A DNA stretch of 9,442 nt from the NCBI GenBank assembly GCA_022795575.1, contig JAAWGY010000076.1, positions 1 through 9,442 on the forward strand. Reading direction: 5' to 3'. The translations under genes were made by a program, and so were the position numbers. How positions within the stretch are numbered: position 1 is the stretch's first letter; each line of letters starts with the position of its first letter. Under the pieces are notes generated by a model that had not been told where the DNA came from, ran no database searches, and saw only the letters and a program-made list of their open reading frames with translations. The stretch is from Angelakisella sp. Its GTDB lineage: Bacteria; Bacillota; Clostridia; Oscillospirales; Ruminococcaceae. This document shows, piece by piece, positions 1 through 6,416 of this stretch.

Positions 1-2
1 GC

Positions 3-100
3 CGTTGTGATAGTCGTCCTGGGGAGTTTCGCTCCTGCGGGAGCGACCAGGGCCTGCGCGGCCCTGGACCTGCGGCCCGGTAGCCCGGGCGGGCACAACG
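3..100. other. Cluster of nested hairpins, possible structured RNA or intergenic repeat
   Basis: Four pairings can be read directly. An outer stem CGTTGTG (3-9) pairs with CACAACG (94-100) and encloses three perfect hairpins: CGCTCC/GGAGCG (30-45, loop TGCG), CCAGGGCC/GGCCCTGG (47-67, loop TGCGC) and GCCCGG/CCGGGC (75-90, loop TAGC). It lies just beyond the stop of the DUF624 gene, so it is at the 3' end of the nag operon. There is no T-tract after the last helix on either strand, so it is not a textbook intrinsic terminator. It does not fit a tRNA: there is no T-loop, the arm sizes are wrong and there is no CCA end. It could be a small RNA, a 3'-end stabiliser or a dispersed repeat. The strand is unknown. 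High GC makes chance stems more likely, so confidence is moderate for the fold and low for any function. Confidence 0.4.
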
Positions 101-138
101 TGAGGAACAGGCTGCGTGGTAACTCCTCTGTCAGGCGG

Positions 139-747
139 CTACACCGGGTACTGCCGGAACACCCGCTCCATCGGCCAGGATACCACAATCGCCGCCGTTA
201 CCGGCAGAATAAACAGCATCGGCAAAAAGAACAAGCACCCCAGCGCTGCCCCCGCCGTCACCACCACCACAAAAACAGTGGTGGGCAGATGCCGCAGCGT
301 CAGGAATACCGCCGTCCGGCAAAGCTCCCCGCTGCCAAACGCAAACCGCCCCAGCAGCGGCCCCATCCAGCAGAATACCCCCGCCGGAATCAGCAGCGCC
401 ACGCTGTAAATGCCGTAGAGCATAGTGGCATACCCCCCAACCGCCCCCGCTGCCCCCGCCATGATATTGTGGCCGAAAAAGAGAGCAACCCCCAGCAACG
501 CCGCCGGAATGGAAAGCAAACACCCCTGCCGCAGGTTCTGCAAAAAGGAGCGAACAAAGCGCCCAAAGGCCCCGTCCTCCCCCCGGCGGATGCAGAGGGC
601 GGCGGTGTGGTACAGCGCCGCCCCCGCAGGCAGAATCGTCACCACCGGCAGGCTCAGGATAGCCCACAAAAGGCTGATGCCAACAATGTCCACCATCCAG
701 CTCAGCGCCCGGAAGAAAAGGTTGTTGGGGCTGAAAAGACCGTTCAC
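139..747 (-). CDS. DUF624/YesL-family integral membrane protein
   Basis: This encodes 202 residues, the usual length of the YesL/DUF624 family, whose members sit next to sugar uptake or glycan degradation genes in Firmicutes and have no defined biochemical function. The sequence shows about five hydrophobic segments: residues ~15-45 (a helix with LPVVTILPAGAALY, typical of the family's N-terminal part), ~75-97, ~104-130 and a long stretch ~150-192 that can hold two helices. It ends in a short SWPMERVFRQY-like tail, again family-typical. The start is GTG. Its first bases overlap the nagB stop in a GTGA junction, so the two genes are probably translationally coupled and this is the last gene of the nag operon. 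A role in amino-sugar or sialic-acid uptake is a guess from context. The family call is fairly secure; the function is unknown. Confidence 0.75.
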   Translation of the reverse strand: MNGLFSPNNLFFRALSWMVDIVGISLLWAILSLPVVTILPAGAALYHTAALCIRRGEDGAFGRFVRSFLQNLRQGCLLSIPAALLGVALFFGHNIMAGAAGAVGGYATMLYGIYSVALLIPAGVFCWMGPLLGRFAFGSGELCRTAVFLTLRHLPTTVFVVVVTAGAALGCLFFLPMLFILPVTAAIVVSWPMERVFRQYPV

Positions 748-1475
748 TCAGGAATCCTTGCCAGCGCCGCCTCGTCGGCTACCAGAACAAAGTCCCGGTG
801 CAGCTGGAGGATGGAGGCCGGCACCAGGGGAGTGATGGGCCCGAAGAAGGAGTTGGCCACCGCGTCTGCCTTGTCCGCGCCGCTGGCAATAAGCACTACC
901 TTGCGGGCCAGCATGATCCCCTCGATGCCCATGGTGTAGGCCTTGCGGGGAACATCCTCCTCCCGGGCAAAGAAGCGCTTGTTGGCGTCGATGGTGCTGG
1001 GGGTCAGCTGGACGCAGTTGGTGCCCCGCACAAACGCCTCCCCGGGCTCGTTAAAGCCGATGTGGCCGTTGCGGCCAATGCCCAGCAGCTGGAGGTCCGC
1101 CCCACCAAAGCGGTGGATGATGGCGTCGTACCGGGCGCATTCCCCCGCGGCGTCGGGGTTGGTGCCGTCGGGGATGTTCAGGTTCTCGGGCTTGATGTTG
1201 ATGTGGTCAAAGAGGTTGGCGCGCATAAAGTAGGCGTAGCTCTGGTCGTTGTCCGGGGTCAGCCCCACGTACTCGTCCAGGTTCAGGGAGGAGCAGGCGG
1301 AAAAATCCAGCGCCCCCGCCTTGTACCACTCGATGAGCTTCTGGTAGGTCCCGATGGGGCTGGAGCCGGTGGCCAGGCCCAGCACCGAATCCGGCTTGGA
1401 AACCACCTGTGCGGCGATCAGGCTGGCGGTGGCGCGGCTGAGCTCGTTGTAGTCCTTGACGGCAATGATTCTCAT
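744..1475 (-). CDS. nagB: Glucosamine-6-phosphate deaminase NagB
   Basis: NagB converts glucosamine-6-phosphate to fructose-6-phosphate and ammonia in the cytoplasm, the last step of amino-sugar catabolism before glycolysis. The product is 243 residues, normal for Firmicute NagB. Visible landmarks are the phosphate-binding loop LGLATGSSP (32-40), NLDEY (65-69, catalytic Asp67), GIGRNGHIGFNEPG (132-145) with His138 and Glu143, and TMGIEGIMLA (181-190). Asn136 takes the place of E. coli Asp141; I recall this substitution from Firmicute homologues. An in-frame start 17 codons upstream (position 1526) is rejected: family members begin MRII-KDY as here, the upstream stretch lies inside the intergenic hairpin, and AAAGGGGA sits about 10 bases before this ATG. 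It follows nagA after 89 bp and overlaps the next gene by 4 bp. Confidence 0.95.
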   Translation of the reverse strand: MRIIAVKDYNELSRATASLIAAQVVSKPDSVLGLATGSSPIGTYQKLIEWYKAGALDFSACSSLNLDEYVGLTPDNDQSYAYFMRANLFDHINIKPENLNIPDGTNPDAAGECARYDAIIHRFGGADLQLLGIGRNGHIGFNEPGEAFVRGTNCVQLTPSTIDANKRFFAREEDVPRKAYTMGIEGIMLARKVVLIASGADKADAVANSFFGPITPLVPASILQLHRDFVLVADEAALARIPE

Positions 1476-1506
1476 GGCAGAATGTCCCCTTTCAGTTGTT
1501 GTCATA

Positions 1507-1552
1507 TTCGCCGGGAACAGGCCCAAAGAGCCTGTTCCCGGTGTTTGGCGAA
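1507..1552 (-). other. Long hairpin between nagA and nagB
   Basis: CCGGGAACAGGC (1511-1522) pairs perfectly with GCCTGTTCCCGG (1530-1541) around a 7-base loop. A second outer pairing, TTCGCC (1507-1512) with GGCGAA (1547-1552), can stack on a 10-bp version of the inner stem, leaving a 7-base bulge. On the transcribed minus strand the helix is followed by CGAATATGAC, with no T-run, so it is not a standard intrinsic terminator. It probably tunes the nagA:nagB ratio through RNA stability, processing or partial termination. The structure is directly visible; the role is inference. Confidence 0.6.
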
Positions 1553-1564
1553 GGATTGAGTTGA

Positions 1565-2677
1565 TCAGATGGCCAGCTTTTTGCCATCGATGATGACGCC
1601 CGTCAGCTCCAGGCTGCGGTTCAGCAGCAGCATATCGGCCCGTTTGCCCACTGCCAGCTCCCCAACGTCGTCCAGGCGGACAGCCCGGGCCGGGGCGGTG
1701 GAGGCGGCGTAAACCGCGTCGGGCAGCGAGAAGCCGAAGCTTACCACGTTGCGCAGGGCGTCCAGCACCGAGATGGAGGAGCCCGCCAGGGTGTCGGTGC
1801 CGGTGAGGGTGGCCTTGCCGCTTTTGACGGTGATGGGCTGGCCCCCCAGCTCGTAGTCGCCGTCCGGCATCCCGGCGCAGCGCAGCGAATCGGAGATGAG
1901 GTTGAGCCGCTCCCCGTAGAGCTGGTGCACCATCCGGATCACCTCCGGGTGGATGTGCAGCCCGTCACAGATCAGCTCTACCGAGGCCCCGGCCTGGAAG
2001 GCCGCCCCGATGATCCCCGGCTTGCGGTGGTGGATGGGGTCCATACCGTTAAAGAGGTGGGTGGCGTGGCTGGCCCCGCAGGCAAAGGCTTCCACCGCGG
2101 TGTCGTAGTCGGCGGAGGAATGGCCCAGGGAGACGGTGCAGGTCCGGGAGACCTCCCGGATAAAGTCCAGGCCCCCCTCCTCCTCGCAGGCCACCGTCAC
2201 CAGCTTTACCATGCCGCCGCTGGCCTCGTTAAGGCGGTGGAACATCCCGGCGTCGGGCTTGTGGAGGTTTTCCGCCGCCTGGGCCCCCCGCTTGGCGTAG
2301 CCCAAAAAGGGCCCCTCCAGGTGGATGCCGGCGCACTTGGCCCCGTTTTCCGGGCGCTTGGCGCCCCGGATCACCTCCATAGCCGTCTTCAGCACCGGCT
2401 CCTGGAGGGTCATGGTGGTGGCAAGGTAGGAGGTGACGCCGTGGGCGGCGTAGTACTCCGCCATCTTGGGCAGTCCCTCCGGTTTGCCGTCGGAGAAGTC
2501 CTCCCCCATGGCCCCGTGGGTGTGGATGTCCACCAGGCCGGGGATGACGTAGCACCCTCCGGCGTCCAGGTCTGCCGGGCCGTCGATGCGGCCGATCTCC
2601 TCGATGGTCTCCCCAAAGCGGATGTCCCCGTGGAGGAAGGACCGCCCGGTGAAGATCTCAGCGTTTTTGATGAGCAT
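1565..2677 (-). CDS. nagA: N-acetylglucosamine-6-phosphate deacetylase NagA
   Basis: NagA is an amidohydrolase that removes acetate from GlcNAc-6-phosphate, giving glucosamine-6-phosphate for NagB. The 370-residue product has the full set of metal and catalytic positions: DIHTHG (50-55; His52, His54), HLEGPFLG (119-126; Glu121), LGHSSADY (184-191; His186), HATHLFNGM (204-212; His207), ELICDGLHIHP (234-244), and LISDS (260-264) with the catalytic Asp263. TLAGSS (296-301) and VGELAVGKRADMLLL (338-352) form the typical C-terminal end. I chose the ATG at 2677 over the in-frame GTG at 2689, because GGAG lies 11 bases upstream of the ATG and would abut the GTG. The start overlaps the end of the HAD gene by 20 bp, so translation is probably coupled. 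Function is secure. Confidence 0.95.
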   Translation of the reverse strand: MLIKNAEIFTGRSFLHGDIRFGETIEEIGRIDGPADLDAGGCYVIPGLVDIHTHGAMGEDFSDGKPEGLPKMAEYYAAHGVTSYLATTMTLQEPVLKTAMEVIRGAKRPENGAKCAGIHLEGPFLGYAKRGAQAAENLHKPDAGMFHRLNEASGGMVKLVTVACEEEGGLDFIREVSRTCTVSLGHSSADYDTAVEAFACGASHATHLFNGMDPIHHRKPGIIGAAFQAGASVELICDGLHIHPEVIRMVHQLYGERLNLISDSLRCAGMPDGDYELGGQPITVKSGKATLTGTDTLAGSSISVLDALRNVVSFGFSLPDAVYAASTAPARAVRLDDVGELAVGKRADMLLLNRSLELTGVIIDGKKLAI

Positions 2678-3503
2678 TTGCAGCAACACTCCATTCTGAT
2701 AATGATATGGGCCCCAGCCCCATTTTGACCAGGGCGTGGTAGATTCCGTCGTGGTCGTTATCCTCAGTATGTACCGCGATCCGCTCCTTCATCCCCTGGG
2801 GGGCGTTGCCCATCAGGACGCCGTGGCCCACCGCCGTCAGCATCTCCAGGTCGTTGTAGTTGTCCCCAAAGGCGGCGGCCTCCTCCACCGGGATGTCCCG
2901 GAGGGCGCAGAGTTTTTTTACCGCCACCGCCTTGTTGATGCCCTGGGCCATGATCTCCAGCAGGGTATCCGAGGATTTTACGATGGAGAGGAGGGGGAAG
3001 GCCGCCTTCAGCGCCGCCTCCAACGCCTCGATCTGGCCGGGGGCGCAGAGGCAAAGGAGCTTGCTGACCTCGTCCGCCGCCACCGAGTCCACATCCCCCT
3101 GTACAGATACCGCTTTCACAATGCGCTCCTCCTCAATCACCCGGGGATCGCTTTTGTCCTTGGCGATCCACTGGTCGTAGGAGTATACGCACCAGGTCAT
3201 ATCGTAGCTGCCGGCCTCCAAAAAGGCCGTCACCTCCCGGGCCATGGCCTTGGGGAAGCCCTGGTGGAGCAGAACCTGCCGCTCTTCGTCCAGGATCAGC
3301 CCCCCGCTGTAGGAGATGATGGGGCAGCGCAGGCCGTATTCTTTTAGGATGGGGTAGATGCCCGAGGGGCTCCTGGCGGAGACGATGACAAAGGGGACAC
3401 CCTGTCCGGCAAGGCCGTGGATGGCCTGCCGGGTAAGGGGGGTGAGGCGGTGCCGGGAATCCAGCAGCGTGCCGTCGATATCACTAAAGACGATTTGTAT
3501 CAA
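2658..3503 (-). CDS. Cof-type HAD-superfamily hydrolase (sugar phosphatase)
   Basis: This is a 281-residue Cof/HAD-IIB phosphatase, a family that dephosphorylates sugar phosphates or related metabolites with Mg2+. Motif I is FSDIDGTLL (6-14; nucleophile Asp8, acid/base Asp10), motif II is Ser42 in IVSAR (40-44), motif III is probably Lys191 in the INKAVAVKKL stretch, and motif IV is FGDNYNDLEM (212-221; Asp214, Asp218). The cap domain between is of the C2 type by family. The start is TTG, supported by AGGAAG 8 bases upstream and by motif I falling at residue 8 as in relatives; no ATG is available nearby. The last ~18 residues run past the usual family end into the nagA ribosome-binding region. 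It sits 27 bp after the kinase gene. The substrate is unknown; trimming excess amino-sugar phosphate is one possibility suggested only by context. Confidence 0.88.
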   Translation of the reverse strand: MIQIVFSDIDGTLLDSRHRLTPLTRQAIHGLAGQGVPFVIVSARSPSGIYPILKEYGLRCPIISYSGGLILDEERQVLLHQGFPKAMAREVTAFLEAGSYDMTWCVYSYDQWIAKDKSDPRVIEEERIVKAVSVQGDVDSVAADEVSKLLCLCAPGQIEALEAALKAAFPLLSIVKSSDTLLEIMAQGINKAVAVKKLCALRDIPVEEAAAFGDNYNDLEMLTAVGHGVLMGNAPQGMKERIAVHTEDNDHDGIYHALVKMGLGPISLSEWSVAANAHQKR

Positions 3504-3530
3504 ATTTTTCGCTTCCTTTTTTGGCTCCGC

Positions 3531-4913
3531 TTATTTGAGGATCTCCGGCAGCGAGGCGGCGGCCATGGACTGGCCCACCCGGCGGAATTTCTCGTCGGGG
3601 AGGGTGAGCTTGAAGCTGCCCGCCACGTCGGCGTATTCGTCGGCCAGCACCCGTTTGGCGGTATCGAAGAGGATGTCGCCGCCCTTGCCGGACATCACCC
3701 GGCCCAGCAGCAGCACGTACCGGAAGCCGTAGAGGTCGTAGTAGTAGGCCAGGGTGTGGCCCAGGTAGACGCCGATGGATTCGTAGATCTTGGCCGCCCG
3801 GGGGTCGTCCTCCGCCATCAGGCCCTGGACCACCTTAAGCTTTTCGGCAGGGGAGAGGGCGGCGTCCAGCTGGATGCCGGCGGCGGGGGCCAGCTTGATG
3901 ACCGCGTCCTGGGAGAAGTACTTGACGCCGCAGCCGATGTCGCCGCTCCACTCGTCCCGCATGGCCTCGGGGCTGCCATCCACCGGCACAAAGGCCAGCT
4001 CGTTGAGCCACCCGGTGATGCGGCCCTCGCTGTCCACATAGCCCACCGCCTCGCTGGTGCCCATGGCGATGCCCAGGACGTTGTTGTCCTCCAGGCTCAT
4101 GGCCCCGGCCAGGGCGGAGACGTCGCCGTCGTTGACCACGGCGTAGGGGACGTTGCCAAAGGTATCGGTGACAGCCCGGATATAGATGTCCTTGACCTTA
4201 GCGTCAAACTCATCCTTGGGCACCTGGAGGAAGAGGGAGGCGTTCATGGTGCGGTTTTCGATGTACACGCCGGCGGAGCTGATGCCCACCGCGTCCACCC
4301 GGGGCATATGCTCGGCGGCGGATTTGAAGGCGGCCACAATGCCGTCATAGTGGTACTGGGGGTTGGAGTTTACCTTGGGGAACCACACCACCTCCTCGGA
4401 GTAGACGGTTTCGCCGTTTACCACCGCGGAGACCTTGCGGTCGCTGCCGCCGGCGTCAAAACCGATGCGGCAGCCGTCCATGTGCCGGCCGATGGCCTTG
4501 GGGTCGTCCTTCTGCTCCGGCACCTTGTCGCAGAGCACCACCTCAAAGGGGTGCTCAAAGACGTTGGCCATGTAGTCAAAGTCAAAGTCCTGGATGCCGC
4601 CGGTGCAAAAATCCTCCCGGAGGTAGCGGGCCACCGTCTCGTCCCCGGCCACGTACACCTTAAAGCCGCCCTTCATCCACAGGATGGTCTTTACCAGGCG
4701 GTTGACGTAGTACCGGTCGGCCTCGGCCATCTCCGGGGTGCCGTGGACAAAGGTGTGGCAGACCGCCATCTGGCCTCCGGCCCGCTCTACGGCGATATCC
4801 ACCGGCTTTTTGGCGGTGGCCAGAAAGGCCCGGTTAAACCGCAGGATGGGGATAAACCCGGGGTCCAGAGGGGGGACGTTGCGGATTGGGATCTCGATGC
4901 CGGCACATTTCAT
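3531..4913 (-). CDS. Long ROK-like sugar kinase, candidate GlcNAc (or ManNAc) kinase
   Basis: This is a 460-residue protein of the sugar kinase/actin-like ATPase fold. GFDAGGSDRKVSAVVNGE (151-168) is a phosphate-1 motif. VVNDGDVSALAGAM (259-272) matches the ROK catalytic-base segment (Asp262). GIAMGTSEAVGYVDSEG (281-297) is the phosphate-2 region, and LLLGRVMSGKGGDIL (401-415) resembles the adenosine/hinge region. It differs from standard ROK kinases of about 300 residues by a ~148-residue N-terminal extension and by lacking the CxCGxxGCxE zinc motif; only Cys328 in SGDIGCGVKYF remains. AGGAGG lies 9 bases before the ATG. It is the first gene of the leftward operon, directly followed by the HAD, nagA and nagB genes. 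Since nagA needs GlcNAc-6-P and no other kinase is present, GlcNAc phosphorylation is the natural inference. The fold call is good; the substrate is unproven. Confidence 0.75.
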   Translation of the reverse strand: MKCAGIEIPIRNVPPLDPGFIPILRFNRAFLATAKKPVDIAVERAGGQMAVCHTFVHGTPEMAEADRYYVNRLVKTILWMKGGFKVYVAGDETVARYLREDFCTGGIQDFDFDYMANVFEHPFEVVLCDKVPEQKDDPKAIGRHMDGCRIGFDAGGSDRKVSAVVNGETVYSEEVVWFPKVNSNPQYHYDGIVAAFKSAAEHMPRVDAVGISSAGVYIENRTMNASLFLQVPKDEFDAKVKDIYIRAVTDTFGNVPYAVVNDGDVSALAGAMSLEDNNVLGIAMGTSEAVGYVDSEGRITGWLNELAFVPVDGSPEAMRDEWSGDIGCGVKYFSQDAVIKLAPAAGIQLDAALSPAEKLKVVQGLMAEDDPRAAKIYESIGVYLGHTLAYYYDLYGFRYVLLLGRVMSGKGGDILFDTAKRVLADEYADVAGSFKLTLPDEKFRRVGQSMAAASLPEILK

Positions 4914-4971
4914 GGTTGGTTTCCTCCTATCACCTGATAAAAATCCGTGGGCTTTTTGCCCCTATGCTGCT

Positions 4972-5000
4972 ATTGTACCATGGTTTGGAAAAACTGTCAT
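4972..5000 (-). promoter_or_regulatory. Sigma-A promoter of the leftward kinase-HAD-nagAB operon
   Basis: Read on the minus strand, the -35 box is ATGACA (4995-5000) and the -10 box is TACAAT (4972-4977), separated by 17 bp. Each matches the consensus at five of six bases. Transcription should start near 4965, leaving a leader of about 50 bases with a small GGGC/GCCC hairpin (4950-4961) and the AGGAGG site (4923-4928) before the ATG at 4913. Confidence 0.75.
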
Positions 5001-5005
5001 CAGCC

Positions 5006-5030
5006 TTTTTGAGAAAAATTTTCACAAAAA
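5006..5030. promoter_or_regulatory. 25-bp palindromic operator between the divergent promoters
   Basis: TTTTTGAGAAAA (5006-5017) and TTTTCACAAAAA (5019-5030) flank a central A (5018). They are inverted copies matching at 11 of 12 positions, with only 5012/5024 mismatched. The site sits exactly between the two -35 boxes, so a bound protein could contact or block both promoters. The TGARAAA-type half-sites are the kind of A/T-rich dyad expected for RpiR/MurR-family regulators, and such a regulator is encoded at 6417-7277. The palindrome is seen directly; the identity of the binding protein is inference. Confidence 0.65.
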
Positions 5031-5037
5031 ATAAGAA

Positions 5038-5066
5038 TTGAAAACTTTTTCCTGCCATGGTATAAT
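5038..5066 (+). promoter_or_regulatory. Sigma-A promoter of the rightward epimerase-regulator-nanA operon
   Basis: TTGAAA (5038-5043) and a perfect TATAAT (5061-5066) are separated by the ideal 17 bp. Transcription should start near 5073, giving a leader of about 93 bases before the ATG at 5166. The CCATGG directly before the -10 box also occurs in the opposing promoter at the mirror position. Confidence 0.85.
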
Positions 5067-5165
5067 GTTTGTGCTGATAATTTTGCTAAGGGACGGAAGA
5101 TACTGCTAATTGTGCCCAAACAGACCGGCCCCTGGCAAGGAACGGGCAAGGAGGTTGCTGCTGGT

Positions 5166-6368
5166 ATGGATAAAAATGTTTTGCGAAGCGCCCAGGAGTG
5201 GGTGCGGGAGGAGCTGGACCGCTCGGTCCGCTTCTGGATGGACCACGGCATGGACCGGGAGCACGGCGGGGTGTACACCTGCCTGGACCGCAAGGGGGAG
5301 ATCTATTCCACCGATAAAAGCGTTTGGATGCAGGGGCGGTGCGGCTGGATCTTCGCCTATCTCTGCGCTGTTTACGGCAGGCGGGAGGAGTGGCTGGAGG
5401 CCTCCAAGAGCTGCCTGGACTTTATGGAGGACCACTGCATCAACCGGGAGGCCGGCGGGCGGATGTACTTTACCGTTACCGCCGAGGGCAAGCCCCTGCG
5501 GCAGCGGCGGTACTGCTTCTCCGAGGCCTTCTACGCCCTGGCCAACGCCGAGTACTACGGCGTCACCGGGGAGCGGGAGCACCTGCTGCGTGCCCGCCGG
5601 GCCTACGACCTGTACTGGGACCTGAACCACGGCATGGCGGATCCCACCGGCATGGGCCCCAAAACCATCCCGGAGACCCGCACCGGCCGGGCCTTCGGCA
5701 TCCCCATGATCATCCTTAACGTAACCTCGGTGCTGCGCCGGGTGGATCCGGAGCAGCAGGAGCTCTACGACCGGCGGGCCCAGGAGTGCGTGGAGGAGAT
5801 CTTCCGCTACCACGTCAAGCCGGAGCTGCGCTGCGTCCTGGAGAACGTGGCCGAGGACGGCTCCCCCCGGCTCTACTACACCGAGGGGCGGGTGGTCAAC
5901 CCGGGCCACGACATCGAGGGCGTCTGGTTCCTGCTGGAGCAGGCAAAGCACACCGGGGACAAGGAGCTGGTCAAGAAAGCGGCGGAGATCTTCGACTGGG
6001 CCATCGAGGCGGGCTGGGACAAGGAGTACGGCGGCCTGCTGTACTTTACCGACTGCCAGGGCAAGCCCCCGGAGGCCTACGAGCACGATATGAAGCTGTG
6101 GTGGCCCCACAACGAGATCCTCATTGCCGCCATGATGCTTTACCGGGATACCGGGGAGCAGAAGTACTTAGACTGGTTTGTAAAGACCATGGACTACTGC
6201 AAAGCGCATTTTTCCGACCCGGAGTACGGCGAGTGGTACGGCTACCTGCGCCGGGACGGCCTGCCCACCCAGCCCTCCACCAAGGGCTCCACCTTCAAGG
6301 GCCCCTTCCACCTGCCCCGGTGCCTCATCAAGGTGGATATGATGACCAGCGAGATGCTGGGGGAATAA
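5166..6368 (+). CDS. AGE-family N-acylglucosamine 2-epimerase (ManNAc to GlcNAc)
   Basis: The product is a 400-residue (alpha/alpha)6-barrel epimerase of the AGE/renin-binding-protein family, which interconverts free ManNAc and GlcNAc. The N-terminus (WVREELDRSVRFWMDHGMDR, then EHGG) closely follows the animal renin-binding protein pattern. Further landmarks are VWMQGR (45-50), a CFSEAFYAL segment, RTGRAFGIPMIILN (~175-188), NPGHDIEGVWFLLE with His248, WWPHNE (~314-319) and FKGPFHLPR with His382. The two histidines fall where the acid/base pair of AGE enzymes is expected. The ATG at 5166 is preferred to the in-frame GTG at 5112, because AAGGAGG lies 11 bases upstream and the family starts here. 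It is the first gene of the rightward operon. With nanA downstream and nagA/nagB divergent, it supplies GlcNAc from sialic-acid-derived ManNAc. A cellobiose-2-epimerase-like activity is less likely in this setting. Confidence 0.88.
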   Translation: MDKNVLRSAQEWVREELDRSVRFWMDHGMDREHGGVYTCLDRKGEIYSTDKSVWMQGRCGWIFAYLCAVYGRREEWLEASKSCLDFMEDHCINREAGGRMYFTVTAEGKPLRQRRYCFSEAFYALANAEYYGVTGEREHLLRARRAYDLYWDLNHGMADPTGMGPKTIPETRTGRAFGIPMIILNVTSVLRRVDPEQQELYDRRAQECVEEIFRYHVKPELRCVLENVAEDGSPRLYYTEGRVVNPGHDIEGVWFLLEQAKHTGDKELVKKAAEIFDWAIEAGWDKEYGGLLYFTDCQGKPPEAYEHDMKLWWPHNEILIAAMMLYRDTGEQKYLDWFVKTMDYCKAHFSDPEYGEWYGYLRRDGLPTQPSTKGSTFKGPFHLPRCLIKVDMMTSEMLGE

Positions 6369-6416
6369 GGCCCCGACGGAAATAAAACAGGCGCATAGCC
6401 GCAGGAGGTGCCCCCC

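Noticed and set aside
3..100. tRNA or tRNA-like gene suggested by the 7-bp outer stem and three hairpins
   Set aside because: Arm lengths, spacing and loops do not fit: no T-loop GTTCRA, no anticodon-loop size and no CCA or usual discriminator arrangement on either strand.
7..939. 310-residue plus-strand reading frame over the DUF624 and nagB genes
   Set aside because: It is very rich in Arg, Pro, Gln and His with no domain pattern, and it is antisense to two recognisable genes.
3417..4937. 506-residue plus-strand reading frame opposite the ROK-like kinase
   Set aside because: It is antisense to a kinase gene with clear motifs. Its composition (V, G, H, D-rich, low complexity) is typical of a GC-rich shadow frame, and it has no plausible domain.
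4950..4961. GGGC-TTTTT-GCCC hairpin in the kinase leader as a terminator or attenuator
   Set aside because: The stem is only 4 bp, and the nearest T-run on the transcribed strand is several bases away, so it is too weak to call.
5112..5165. N-terminal extension of the epimerase from a GTG at 5112
   Set aside because: The ATG at 5166 has a much better ribosome-binding site and aligns with the family N-terminus; the extra residues look like translated leader.
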